The position numbers and the translations under genes were made by a program. Shown in pieces: positions 8,867-17,232 of a stretch of 64,000 nucleotides of DNA. The notes under the pieces are model-generated. The model did not search any database. It had not been told where the DNA came from and saw nothing but the letters and a program-made list of their open reading frames with translations. Source of the DNA: Pseudomonas nicosulfuronedens (GTDB lineage: Bacteria; Pseudomonadota; Gammaproteobacteria; Pseudomonadales; Pseudomonadaceae); the NCBI RefSeq assembly GCF_005877905.1, contig NZ_SWDV01000024.1, forward strand, positions 1 to 64,000, written 5' to 3'. Each line of letters starts with the position of its first letter. Positions within the stretch are counted from its first letter, which is position 1.

Positions 8867-9361
8867 GTGGAAAGCACGTTCATCCGTTACTACAAGGAAC
8901 TGGTCCTCTACCTGAACCGCAGCCTTGGCGACCGCCAGGCGGCTGCCGATGTCACTCAGGAGGCCTTCCTGCGCCTGCTCGACCGCAAGGGCGACGAGCA
9001 TATCGAACAACCCCGCGCATTTCTCTATCGCACGGCGGTCAACCTCAGTATCGACCTGCACCGGCGCGGCCGTGTACGCCGCACCGAAGAGCTGGAGACC
9101 CTGGATCGCGAAGGCTGCCTCGACGAGCGCTGCCCGCAGGAGGAGGCCAGCCGCCAGCAGCAATTGCAACTGCTCCAGCGCGCCCTTGGCGAACTGCCCG
9201 AGGTCTGTCGCCGTGCTTTCCTGCTGCGCAAGGTCGAGGGCTGCAGCCATGTCGAGATCGCCGAGACCATGGGCATCTCTCGCGACATGGTGGAGAAACA
9301 CATCGTCAACGCGATGAAACATTGCCGGCTGCGCCTCAAGGCCTGGAGCGGGCAGGGGTAG
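8867..9361 (+). CDS. ECF sigma factor, FecI-like
   Basis: The 164-residue protein has sigma region 2 (about residues 5-75; DVTQEAFLRLLDR and RAFLYRTAVNLSIDLHRR) and sigma region 4 with a helix-turn-helix (about 110-160; ELPEVCRRAFLLRKVEGCSH and IAETMGISRDMVEKH). The start is GTG at 8867, preceded by an AGGA ribosome site. It would direct RNA polymerase to the receptor and perhaps exporter promoters when the STN receptor binds its siderophore. The divergent neighbour is its likely anti-sigma factor. Confidence 0.92.
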   Translation: MESTFIRYYKELVLYLNRSLGDRQAAADVTQEAFLRLLDRKGDEHIEQPRAFLYRTAVNLSIDLHRRGRVRRTEELETLDREGCLDERCPQEEASRQQQLQLLQRALGELPEVCRRAFLLRKVEGCSHVEIAETMGISRDMVEKHIVNAMKHCRLRLKAWSGQG

Positions 9362-9791
9362 CTACTCCAGGTTCCCTGCCATTGTCTGCTTCGCGAGCAT
9401 GGACTGGGCGTCCCCCTCGCTCCTACGAAGAACGCCCGAACCCCGCCTGCAGGAGCGAGCTTGCTCGCGAACCGCGCGGCGCCCATCGCAATTACATACA
9501 CAGACGTATGGCCTGCGCCGGGAATTAATTTCTGCGTGCCCGCACGCAGACTGCTGGCGCCGCTCAACTCTCCGTCATTCTGAAATTTTCATGACTTAGT
9601 GAGAATCATTCTAAATTTCCCAAAGCCTGTCTCGTCTCTCCAGATAACGCGCTATCGACAGCGCAAATCATGGGCGACACGCAGGAGCGAGCGCTGACCG
9701 CCGGATGGCGGGGCGCTCCAGGCAGAGCAGTAAGCCGCCGACTCCCGCGTGGTCACGCCCCACGGCCATCGCGACACAGGACATTGGCACC
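9362..9791. other. Intergenic region: REP-like fragments, Fur box and pvdA leader
   Basis: No gene is seen in these 430 bases. Positions 9447-9475 hold a single REP-like core, GGAGCGAGCTTGCTCGCGAA, and a half element (CTCGCTCCTACGAAGAACG) lies near 9416. A strong Fur-box-like sequence follows at 9600-9618, then about 170 bases of leader before pvdA. Confidence 0.7.
9600..9618 (+). promoter_or_regulatory. Fur-box-like sequence upstream of pvdA
   Basis: TGAGAATCATTCTAAATTT contains the GAGAATCATTCT core typical of Fur sites. It is about 175 bases upstream of the ornithine hydroxylase start, in an AT-rich island consistent with an iron-repressed promoter. Confidence 0.65.
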
Positions 9792-11126
9792 ATGACCCAG
9801 ATGATCACCCCGACCTACGACGTGCTCGGCATCGGTTTCGGCCCCTCCAACCTGGCGCTGGCGATCGCCCTGCAGGAGCAGGCGCGACGCGAGGGTCGCC
9901 ATTACCACGCGCTGTTCCTCGACAAGCAGGCCGACTACCGCTGGCACGGCAACACCCTGGTGGCGCAGAGCGAGCTGCAGATTTCCTTCCTCAAGGACCT
10001 GGTCACCCTGCGCAACCCCACCAGCCCGTACAGCTTCGTCAACTATCTGCACGCCATGGGGCGGCTGATCGACTTCACCAACCTGGGCACCTTCTACCCG
10101 TGCCGCATGGAGTACAACGACTACCTGCGCTGGGTCAGCGAGCAGTTCGCCGAGCAGCGTGTCTGCGGCGAAACCGTCAGCCGCGTCGAGCCGGTGCAAG
10201 GCCCTGACGGCATCGAGCTGGTCAAGGTGCTCTCCACTGACGCCCGTGGCCACGAGCGCTTCCGCCTGGCGCGCAGCGTGGTGGTGAGCACCGGCGGCAC
10301 GCCGCGCTTCCCGTCGGCTTTCAGCCACCTGCGTGACGACCCGCGGGTGTTCCACCATGCCCGTTACCTGGAGTGCATGGCCAAGCAGCGCTGCAACCAG
10401 AACGAGCCGATGCGCATCGCGGTGATCGGCGGTGGCCAGAGCGCGGCCGAAGCCTTCATCGACCTGAACGACAGCTTCCCTTCGGTGAAGGTCGACATGG
10501 TCCTGCGCGCCGCGGTACTCAAGCCGGCCGACGACAGCCCCTTCGTCAACGAAATCTTCGCCCCGCGCTACACCGACCTGGTGTTCAACGAGCCCAAGGC
10601 CGAGCGCGAGAAATTGATCCAGGAGTTCCACAACACCAACTATTCGGTGGTGGACCTGGACCTGATCGAGCGCATCTACGGCATCTTCTATCGCCAGAAG
10701 GTGGCCGGCGTGGACCGCCATGCCTTCCTTTGCCGCCGCAATGTGGAGGCCGCCAAGGCCGACGCCGACGGTATCGAACTGACCCTGCGCGACAGCGCCA
10801 CCGGCGCCGTGGAAACCCATCGCTACGACGCGGTGATCCTCGCCACCGGCTACGAGCGCAAGTCGCACCGCGAACTGCTCGCACCGCTGCAGGACTACCT
10901 GGGCGACTTCGAAGTGGGCCGCGATTACCGCGTACTGGCCGACGAGCGCCTGCACGCCGGCATCTACCTGCAGGGCTTCACCCAGGACAGCCACGGCCTG
11001 AGCGACACGCTGCTGTCGGTGCTGCCGATGCGCGCGCAGGAAATCGCCGCGTCGATGTTCGAACACCTGCCGCCGCACGAGACCGCACACAAGCCGACGC
11101 GCCCGCTGACCGCGGAAAGCGCGTGA
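9792..11126 (+). CDS. pvdA: L-ornithine N5-monooxygenase (PvdA type)
   Basis: This cytosolic flavoprotein would hydroxylate the side-chain amine of L-ornithine with NADPH and O2, the first step to hydroxamate groups. The 444-residue product matches PvdA length (443). Visible motifs are the FAD-binding GIGFGPSNLALAIAL (about residues 13-27), the NADPH-binding VIGGGQSAAEAF (about 212-223), the family segment DDSPFVNEIFAPRY, and the LATGYE motif near residue 373. The start ATG at 9792 was chosen because it gives the PvdA-like N terminus MTQMITP; a longer frame begins at 9705. The next gene is an acetyltransferase, suggesting N5-acetyl-N5-hydroxyornithine as product of the pair. Confidence 0.93.
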   Translation: MTQMITPTYDVLGIGFGPSNLALAIALQEQARREGRHYHALFLDKQADYRWHGNTLVAQSELQISFLKDLVTLRNPTSPYSFVNYLHAMGRLIDFTNLGTFYPCRMEYNDYLRWVSEQFAEQRVCGETVSRVEPVQGPDGIELVKVLSTDARGHERFRLARSVVVSTGGTPRFPSAFSHLRDDPRVFHHARYLECMAKQRCNQNEPMRIAVIGGGQSAAEAFIDLNDSFPSVKVDMVLRAAVLKPADDSPFVNEIFAPRYTDLVFNEPKAEREKLIQEFHNTNYSVVDLDLIERIYGIFYRQKVAGVDRHAFLCRRNVEAAKADADGIELTLRDSATGAVETHRYDAVILATGYERKSHRELLAPLQDYLGDFEVGRDYRVLADERLHAGIYLQGFTQDSHGLSDTLLSVLPMRAQEIAASMFEHLPPHETAHKPTRPLTAESA

Positions 11127-11223
11127 TCCGCAGGTCTGGGATCGATTCCCGGGCCGACTAAATTTCTGCCGACCCTGCTCGTCATACGGGCGGGGTCGTT
11201 GCATTCATGAAAGGGAACCCACC

Positions 11224-12210
11224 ATGACGCCCAGTTTCTCGCTTCCATTGCCGGACGGCCGCAAGCTCTCCGCCGACCACGGAACCCAAGGCCTGACCCT
11301 GCTCCTCGACGGCCAGCCGCTGCTGAGTGCGCAGCGCGAAGGCGAGTGCTGGCAGCTGAGTTCCGCGCCGACCGTGGAGGCATTGTGGGCGCTGGCCTAC
11401 TGGACCTTCGCGGGCGATGCGCAGAGCGAGCGGGTGCAGTTCGCCGCCGCCAACCTGCCCGCCGAGGCACTCGAAAAAGGCCTGGTGAGCCGCGATGAAG
11501 TCGGCGGACGCCTGCAGATCGAGCGCACTGCGTTCTGGCAGCTGGGGGACGCCTGGCACAAGGGCGCGGCCAGCGCCAACTACCCGCAGGTCTATCGCAT
11601 GAGTGGCGGCCGCCGCCATCCGTTGCGCGCACCCAAGCCGCAGGGCGAGGTGTACCGCCGCTTCGACGCCAGGCTGGGCCAGTGGATTTCCCTGCGCACC
11701 CTGGATATCGAACTGGACCTCGAGCGCTTCAACCGCTGGCAGAACAGCCCGCGCGTGCTGGAGTTCTGGCAGGAAGGCGGCACCCTGGAGCAGCACCGTG
11801 CCTACCTGGAAAAAGCCGCCGCCGACCCGCACACCACCACCCTGATCGGCTGCATCGATGACCAGCCCTTCGCCTACTACGAAGCCTACTGGGCCAAGGA
11901 AGACCGCATCGCGCCGTTCTACGAAGTGGACGACTATGACCGTGGCATCCACATGCTGGTGGGCGAGGAATCCCACCGTGGCCCGCACAAGGTGGAAAGC
12001 TGGATGACCGCCCTGGTGCACTACCTGCTGCTGGACGACCCGCGTACCCAGCGCATCGTCGCCGAGCCGCGCGCCGACAATGCGAAGATGATCGGCCACA
12101 TGCAGCGCCTGGGCTTCTGGCGCGAGAAGGAATTCAACTTCCCGCACAAGCGTGCCGCACTGATGGTGCAGAGCCGGGAAACCTTCTTCGAGCGTTGCGG
12201 CCTGTGCTGA
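11224..12210 (+). CDS. Siderophore N-hydroxy-amine acetyltransferase, GNAT fold (IucB / PvdYII-like)
   Basis: The 328-residue protein has a GNAT acetyltransferase domain in its second half (about residues 160-325; FAYYEAYWAKEDRIAPFY, GIHMLVGEESHRGP, RIVAEPRADNAKMIGHMQRL), the arrangement seen in IucB-type proteins that acetylate hydroxylated lysine or ornithine. PvdYII, a hydroxyornithine acetylase found in some P. aeruginosa pyoverdine loci, is a reasonable analogue. Placed right after pvdA, it likely converts N5-hydroxyornithine to the acetyl hydroxamate. An AGGG-type ribosome site precedes the ATG. Acyl-donor specificity cannot be read from sequence. Confidence 0.85.
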   Translation: MTPSFSLPLPDGRKLSADHGTQGLTLLLDGQPLLSAQREGECWQLSSAPTVEALWALAYWTFAGDAQSERVQFAAANLPAEALEKGLVSRDEVGGRLQIERTAFWQLGDAWHKGAASANYPQVYRMSGGRRHPLRAPKPQGEVYRRFDARLGQWISLRTLDIELDLERFNRWQNSPRVLEFWQEGGTLEQHRAYLEKAAADPHTTTLIGCIDDQPFAYYEAYWAKEDRIAPFYEVDDYDRGIHMLVGEESHRGPHKVESWMTALVHYLLLDDPRTQRIVAEPRADNAKMIGHMQRLGFWREKEFNFPHKRAALMVQSRETFFERCGLC

Positions 12211-12241
12211 CGGCGCTTCTCTGCCTGACTGAGGGCTGTCG

Positions 12242-12997
12242 GTGATCGCGGCCCTCGCACCCTTGTATTTCGGCGAGTTCGCCAGCTACCGCGAGGTGCT
12301 GGTGACCCGCGATGATCCACGCCCCTCTGTCCCCGCGCGCACCTTGCTAGAGCGGGAAATGCTCGACAGCGTGCTGCGCCGCTTCGACCCGACCCACGCA
12401 GACGGCGACCGCCGCGCACTGGCTTCGCAGTGGTCCAAGTGGTACCTGGTCCGCCTCATTCCGCCGGTGGTTGCCGCTGCGCTGGTGCTGGGCCGCACGT
12501 TGCCGTTGGCGTTCGATGACATCGAAGTGGTGCTCGACGCCCAGGGCATTCCCGAAGCCTTCAAGCTGCCGGGGGAGGGTGGGCCATTCACCGCGCCACC
12601 CGGCGATCCGTTCGAGCGCTTTGCCCATCTGCTGGATGATCACCTGCAGCCCTTCGTGCAAGCGCTAGCCGCTGAGGTGCGCCTGTCGCCCAAGGTGCTC
12701 TGGAGCAACGCCGGCAACTACTTCGAGTGGTTCATCACCGAGATGGCCAAGCTGCCGCCGCTGGCCCCGATGCTCGGCCACGGCCGCGAACTGCTGGAGG
12801 CTGAGCGCCGTCCGGACGGCACGCGCAATCCGCTGTACAAGCCGATCCAGTATATCGAGGTGTCCTGCGAGCAGCGCCCGGACGGGCTCTGGCGGCAGCG
12901 CCGGACGTGCTGCATACGCTACCGGCTGGGCAGCATCGGAAACTGCGACAATTGCCCGCTGATCGACGAGCCTCCGGCCCAGGCAAGCGACCTGTAA
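12242..12997 (+). CDS. fhuF: Siderophore-iron reductase, FhuF-like [2Fe-2S] protein
   Basis: The 251-residue cytosolic protein ends with the FhuF-type cysteine set, CC-x10-C-x2-C, here C223, C224, C235 and C238 (CCIRYRLGSIGNCDNC), which binds a 2Fe-2S cluster in FhuF. FhuF reduces ferric hydroxamates after import and so releases iron. The GTG start at 12242 follows a GAGGG ribosome site 31 bases after the acetyltransferase stop, so the two are probably cotranscribed with pvdA. It fits with FhuB, FhuC and FhuD in the same locus: synthesis, uptake and reduction together. Confidence 0.85.
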   Translation: MIAALAPLYFGEFASYREVLVTRDDPRPSVPARTLLEREMLDSVLRRFDPTHADGDRRALASQWSKWYLVRLIPPVVAAALVLGRTLPLAFDDIEVVLDAQGIPEAFKLPGEGGPFTAPPGDPFERFAHLLDDHLQPFVQALAAEVRLSPKVLWSNAGNYFEWFITEMAKLPPLAPMLGHGRELLEAERRPDGTRNPLYKPIQYIEVSCEQRPDGLWRQRRTCCIRYRLGSIGNCDNCPLIDEPPAQASDL

Positions 12998-13014
12998 CGG
13001 AACTCCCGTAGGGC

Positions 13015-13037
13015 GCATAACCTGTCCCAGGTTATGC
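13015..13037. terminator. Perfect hairpin after fhuF
   Basis: GCATAACCTG, tcc, CAGGTTATGC is a perfect 10-pair stem with a 3-base loop, 18 bases past the fhuF stop. No T-run follows, so it may be a repeat element rather than an intrinsic terminator. A second hairpin (CCCCTCTC with GAGAGGGG) follows at about 13069-13094. Confidence 0.5.
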
Positions 13038-13153
13038 ACCGACGAGGCTTCATCCTGTGCCGAACGGCCCCTCTCTCGCTGTGGGAGAGGGGCTCCCGGC
13101 CATGCCCGCGAGGGGCGTTTCCGTTCACACAGGGATTAGGGTGGCGCAAGGAC

Positions 13154-13237
13154 ATAGGATGGTGTGGAGCGCAGCGATACCCATCGAGATCCGCGCACAC
13201 GCAGCAGCATGGGTATCGCAAGCTCCACCCATCCTAC
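13154..13237. repeat. Imperfect palindrome, copy 2 of the four-copy family
   Basis: The left arm is ATAGGATGGTGTGGAGCGCA then GCGATACCCATC; the right arm is ATGGGTATCGCAAGCTCCAC then CCATCCTAC. It lies between the convergent fhuF (+) and fhuC (-) genes, consistent with a transcription-ending or nucleoid-binding role. Confidence 0.8.
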
Positions 13238-13288
13238 AGATGCGCTCGCGGGGAAGGCTGGCAGGGGACGGTTCGTCCCAGCTGGGGC

Positions 13289-14056
13289 TTAGCGCAGGTA
13301 GCTGATCGGAGACCCATCCACCGGGTTGCTCAGCACGCCCATGGGAATCCCGTAGATATCTTCCAGCGTCTCGCCGCGCATCAGTTCGGCCGGCGTGCCC
13401 TGGGCCAGCAGGCGGCCGCCGTGCAGGGCGATGAGGTGGTCGCAATAGCGCGCCGCCATGTTGATGTCGTGCAGCACCACCAGGATGCCCAGGCCCAGCT
13501 CGCGGCTGAGTTCGTGGACGCGGGAGAGCACTTCTACCTGGTGGGCGATATCCAGCGCCGAGGTCGGCTCGTCCAGCAGCAGGTAGCGGCTGTTCTGCGC
13601 CAGCAGCATGGCCAGCCAGACGCGCTGGCGTTCGCCGCCGGAGAGCAGGTCCACCGGGCGGTCGGCGAAGGCGAGGGTGTCGGTCAGGTCCAGCGCGCGG
13701 TCGATCTGCTGGCGGTCCTCGCCGGTGAAACGGCCGAGAGCGCCGTGCCAGGGATAACGGCCGAAGGCGACCAGCTCGCGTACGGTCAGGCCGTCGGTCT
13801 GCGGCAGTTGCTGCGGCAGGTACGCCACCTGGCGCGCGAAGTCGCGGTTGCCCCAATCCTGCAGCGGCTTGCCGTCCAGGCGGATGCTGCCGCTGCTGGC
13901 CTGTTGCTGGCGGGCCAGCAGCTTGAGCAGGGTGGATTTGCCCGAGCCGTTGTGGCCGATCAGGCCGATCATGTTGCCGTCGGCCAGCTGCAGGCTCAGC
14001 GGTTGCAGGAGGGTGCGGCCGGGGACGCTGAAACTGACATTTTCCAGTTCGAACAT
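13289..14056 (-). CDS. fhuC: Ferric-siderophore ABC transporter ATPase (FhuC/FecE type)
   Basis: The 255-residue ATPase has Walker A GHNGSGKST, Q-loop region VAYLPQQLPQTDGL, signature LLSGGERQRVW and Walker B YLLLDEPTSALD, in the form typical of Fe-siderophore importers. The start chosen is ATG 14056 (MFELENVSF), which has a GGAAG ribosome site; an in-frame ATG at 14068 lacks one. It is the only ATPase of this class in Region 1 and so the likely partner of fhuB and fhuD, although about 11 kb and the biosynthesis genes lie between them. A Fur-box-like sequence lies just upstream. Confidence 0.9.
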   Translation of the reverse strand: MFELENVSFSVPGRTLLQPLSLQLADGNMIGLIGHNGSGKSTLLKLLARQQQASSGSIRLDGKPLQDWGNRDFARQVAYLPQQLPQTDGLTVRELVAFGRYPWHGALGRFTGEDRQQIDRALDLTDTLAFADRPVDLLSGGERQRVWLAMLLAQNSRYLLLDEPTSALDIAHQVEVLSRVHELSRELGLGILVVLHDINMAARYCDHLIALHGGRLLAQGTPAELMRGETLEDIYGIPMGVLSNPVDGSPISYLR

Positions 14057-14115
14057 GAGGTCTTCCATCAGGGTGGCGAGGCCGGGAAAAGCGGGAGCCC
14101 GACTCTAATCCAATC

Positions 14116-14135
14116 GCTAATGGTTATCAATTTTC
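14116..14135 (-). promoter_or_regulatory. Fur-box-like sequence upstream of fhuC
   Basis: The + strand reads GCTAATGGTTATCAATTTT; on the - strand AATTGATAACCATTAG resembles the Fur consensus halves GATAAC and CATTA. It lies about 60 bases before the fhuC start. Confidence 0.5.
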
Positions 14136-14221
14136 CGGAGCCTCGCGGAACCGCCGGATCGATTGCCTGTCCCTGACCGAAAGCGCTTATGATTCAACGC
14201 TGTAATTGATCGGATGGGCCC

Positions 14222-16186
14222 ATGGAGTCTGCTGTCGAACGCTATAAACGCCTGCTCGCCGAGACCCTGGCGCGTTATTTCCCCCGCACTACCGAATACC
14301 TGCGCGCCGAGCGTGAAGCGGCGCAGCCGCAGCCTGGCGGGCGTGGCAAGGGCAAAGCCAAGGTCAAGACGCCGGCCAAGCGCGCCGCCAAGGCGAAAAA
14401 GGAGGGCGACGCGCCCACACCCAAGCGTCCCCGTGCCCCCGCGGCTGCCGGCATCTATGGCACTGCAAAGGCACCGGACGAGCAGCACGCCCTCGACATG
14501 CGCCAGCGGGTGGCCCAGGCCGCCGCCCATGGGATAGTCAGCCTGCCGTCGGACGAGCAGTGGGCGATGATTCTCGCTCCCGAGCCGCTGACCCGCATCT
14601 TCGCCGGCGCCGGTTCCGGCAAGTCGACGACGCTGGTTCTGCGCGTCGTCTACATGCTCTGTCATCTGGGCATCGATGCCGAGAAGGTAACGGTGATTTC
14701 CTTCACCAACGCCTCCTGCGCGCAGTTGCGCGAGCAACTGGTCAAAGTGCTTGGCTACTGGGGCCATCCGTTCGATGCGGCGCAGGCGCGGCAGTGCGTA
14801 CGGACCTTCCACTCGGCCATGGGTACCCTGGCGAAAGTTGCGCTGAAGAATCCTCGCTGGTTCGAACAACTGGACGAACGCACTCCAGCCGACGAGCTGG
14901 ACAACCCACTGCTTGCCGGCCGCCTGCGCCCGGCCCAGCAGCGCCTGCTCAAGCAGGTTTACCAGCAGTGCTACATCGAGCAACACGAATTCCGTGGGCT
15001 GGTGCATCAACTGTTGGAGCTGCCGCCACCGCCCGAGGCGGGGGAAGACGGCAAACCGCCGCGCATCGGCAAGGCGCCCCTGGATGCCTTCAAGCTGGCC
15101 GGCGAATTCACCGCGCTGCCGCTGTTCGAAGCTTTCTATGCCCAGTCCGGCTTTATCGAAAGCATCGGCCTGCGCATCGCCCAATTGCAGCCGAAGCAGC
15201 TCGGCTGCCCGCCGCGCGAGCGCCAGTTCATCGAGGCGCTGCAGCTGTTCTGGGCGGCCTTCGACACGGCTTTGCAGGAGCAGGGCCTGCTGACCTTCAA
15301 CCTGGCGTTCCAGCGCCTCACCGACCAACTCGGCGACGGCAAGCTGCCGGCGGAAGCCCTGGCACCGTTCCAGCACCTGCTGATCGACGAGTTCCAGGAC
15401 GTCTCGCCACAGATCGTGCAATGGTTGCAGGCGCTACATCGCGACCTCGCCAAGCGCGGCGAAGCCGTCAGCCTGATGGCCATCGGTGACGACTGGCAGT
15501 CCATCTACGCCTGGCGCGGCAGTTCGCCGGAGCTGTTCATGGACTTCGACCGGCACTTCCCCAGCAAGGGCCGGCGCAAGAGCCGCGTACTGCTGCTGGA
15601 GACCAACTACCGCAGCATCGACCCGGTGATTCGTGACGGTGAGCGCGTGCTGGTGGGAGTGGCCAATAAGCAGGCCAAGACCTGTCGCGCCTTCAAGTCG
15701 GCGGAGGCGGGTGATCACGGGGTGAAACTGGTGCAACGCTTCGATGCGCGCAACAGCCTGCCGATCCTGCTGGAGGAGATCCGCAAGCAGTGCGAGCACG
15801 TCGCCGCGCGCGGGTCACGGGAGAAGACCGCCGTGCTGCTGCTCAGTCGGCGCAATGAAACCCTGCAGACGATCCTCGGTGAACTGGACCGCAAGCTGCC
15901 GGTGAAGGGCATGACCATTCACCGCGCCAAGGGCTTGCAGGCGGAAGTGGCGATCATCGTCGACGACTGCGCGCCGCCGGAAAAACACCCGCTGCGCAGC
16001 GCGCTGTACGCGGCGTGCGGCTTCTTCACCAGTAGCTACGACCAGGCCCAGCAGGACGAACAGCTACGCCTGGCCTATGTGGCGATTACCCGTGGCGTGA
16101 GTCGGGTGTTCTGGTTCACCCGCAAGGCTCAGGGGCCGACGGCGATCCTGGCCATGCGGCGTCAGGTGGAAACGGCTCCCGCCTGA
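14222..16186 (+). CDS. UvrD/Rep-type superfamily 1 DNA helicase with a basic N-terminal extension
   Basis: This 654-residue protein shows the SF1A helicase motifs in order: GAGSGKST (motif I, about residue 133), ISFTNASCAQLREQL (Ia), LLIDEFQDVSP (II), MAIGDDWQSIYAWRG (III), ETNYRS (IV), TIHRAKGLQAEVAII (V) and LRLAYVAITRGVSRVFW (VI). It would unwind DNA 3' to 5' with ATP. The first 110 residues carry a Lys/Ala/Pro-rich stretch (GRGKGKAKVKTPAKRAAKAK) that looks disordered and DNA-binding. It is shorter than UvrD or Rep, and its exact role in repair or replication cannot be named. The neighbours are unrelated to it. Confidence 0.88.
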   Translation: MESAVERYKRLLAETLARYFPRTTEYLRAEREAAQPQPGGRGKGKAKVKTPAKRAAKAKKEGDAPTPKRPRAPAAAGIYGTAKAPDEQHALDMRQRVAQAAAHGIVSLPSDEQWAMILAPEPLTRIFAGAGSGKSTTLVLRVVYMLCHLGIDAEKVTVISFTNASCAQLREQLVKVLGYWGHPFDAAQARQCVRTFHSAMGTLAKVALKNPRWFEQLDERTPADELDNPLLAGRLRPAQQRLLKQVYQQCYIEQHEFRGLVHQLLELPPPPEAGEDGKPPRIGKAPLDAFKLAGEFTALPLFEAFYAQSGFIESIGLRIAQLQPKQLGCPPRERQFIEALQLFWAAFDTALQEQGLLTFNLAFQRLTDQLGDGKLPAEALAPFQHLLIDEFQDVSPQIVQWLQALHRDLAKRGEAVSLMAIGDDWQSIYAWRGSSPELFMDFDRHFPSKGRRKSRVLLLETNYRSIDPVIRDGERVLVGVANKQAKTCRAFKSAEAGDHGVKLVQRFDARNSLPILLEEIRKQCEHVAARGSREKTAVLLLSRRNETLQTILGELDRKLPVKGMTIHRAKGLQAEVAIIVDDCAPPEKHPLRSALYAACGFFTSSYDQAQQDEQLRLAYVAITRGVSRVFWFTRKAQGPTAILAMRRQVETAPA

Positions 16187-16199
16187 GCCTGGATAAGCA

Positions 16200-16541
16200 T
16201 CAGTCGTCGCGGGTGAGGACTTCCAGCAGTTCGATCTCGAACAGCAGGTTGGAATTGGGCTGGATGTGCGCGCCGACCTGGCGCTCGCCGTAGGCCAGGT
16301 GCGCCGGCACGAAGAGCTTGCGCTTGCCGCCGACCTTCATGCCCATCAGGCCCTGGTCCCAGCCCTTGATCACCCGGCCGGTGCCGATCACGCACTGGAA
16401 CGGTCGACCCTTGTCGTACGAGGAGTCGAAGACCGTGCCGTCCTCCAGGGTGCCCTTGTACTGGGTGGTGATCAGGGCGCCCTTGACCACGGCCTTGCCG
16501 TCACCGACGACGACATCTTCGATCTGCAGTTCGTTGCCCAT
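16200..16541 (-). CDS. FKBP-type peptidyl-prolyl cis-trans isomerase
   Basis: The 113-residue cytosolic protein is a single FKBP domain: TTQYKGTLEDGTVFDSSYDK, then VIKGWDQGLMGMKVGGKRK, LAYGERQVGAHIQPNSNLLF and EIELLEV. It would catalyse cis-trans isomerisation of peptide bonds before proline. The start is ATG 16541 with GGAG seven bases upstream; an ATG six bases earlier (16547) sits too close to that site. It is convergent with the helicase gene, with a 13-base gap between the stops. Confidence 0.92.
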   Translation of the reverse strand: MGNELQIEDVVVGDGKAVVKGALITTQYKGTLEDGTVFDSSYDKGRPFQCVIGTGRVIKGWDQGLMGMKVGGKRKLFVPAHLAYGERQVGAHIQPNSNLLFEIELLEVLTRDD

Positions 16542-16760
16542 GGGCATTCTCCTGATGTGCTGGCGGCCTGTTGCCGTGAGGGCGTGCGTTGTCGCAGGAA
16601 AGCACGGCGAAGGCAAGTCCTGGTGGCAGCCTGTACCCCGTCCGACCGTCCGTCGCAATCCCTGTGCGGGGCAGGCAATTCAGCGAATCCGGGCAATGCT
16701 CAGCAGGCTGGGTGGCATGCGCCGCCGGGGTCGGCAATCAACCCAACCAAGGAGATCGCC

Positions 16761-17231
16761 ATGCATCGCATCAACCATGGATTCCTCATCGGCTTCATCG
16801 TGTTCGCCCTCAGCGCCTGTGCCGGGATGGATGGCGGGGGCAGCGGCGGTGCGAGTGCGCCGGGGGAAATGGAAATCCGCACCGGGGTGGTCGAGCAGGT
16901 TACCGACACCCAGGTACAAACCAACCACGACACCGGAGTGGGTGCCATTCTCGGGGGCTTGGGAGGCGTGGCGCTGGGCAGTCTGATCGGCCGGGGTACC
17001 GGCCGCGACGTGGCGATGATCGCCGGTGCGCTGGCGGGCGGAGTGGGCGGCAACTACGCCGAGCAGCGCCAGTACGACAAGCCTCAGGAAGCCCAGCAGA
17101 TCATCGTGCGGATGAAGAGTGGCGTACTGGTCTCGGTCACGCAACCGGTCAATGCCGACCTGAAACCCGGCACGAAGGTCTACATCGAGGGGCAGGGTGC
17201 CGGTGCTCGCGTGGTGCCGCAGAACGACTGA
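16761..17231 (+). CDS. Glycine-zipper outer-membrane lipoprotein (SlyB-like)
   Basis: The 156-residue precursor has a lipoprotein signal ending in the lipobox LSAC (about residues 17-20), so it should be lipidated and sent to the outer membrane. The middle holds a glycine-zipper (GVGAILGGLGGVALGSLIGR, then AGALAGGVGGNYAEQ), followed by a small beta domain, the SlyB/PcoT-type layout. A clear AAGGAG ribosome site precedes the ATG. Such proteins are linked to envelope stress and stability; the exact role is not shown here. Confidence 0.88.
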   Translation: MHRINHGFLIGFIVFALSACAGMDGGGSGGASAPGEMEIRTGVVEQVTDTQVQTNHDTGVGAILGGLGGVALGSLIGRGTGRDVAMIAGALAGGVGGNYAEQRQYDKPQEAQQIIVRMKSGVLVSVTQPVNADLKPGTKVYIEGQGAGARVVPQND

Positions 17232-17232
17232 G

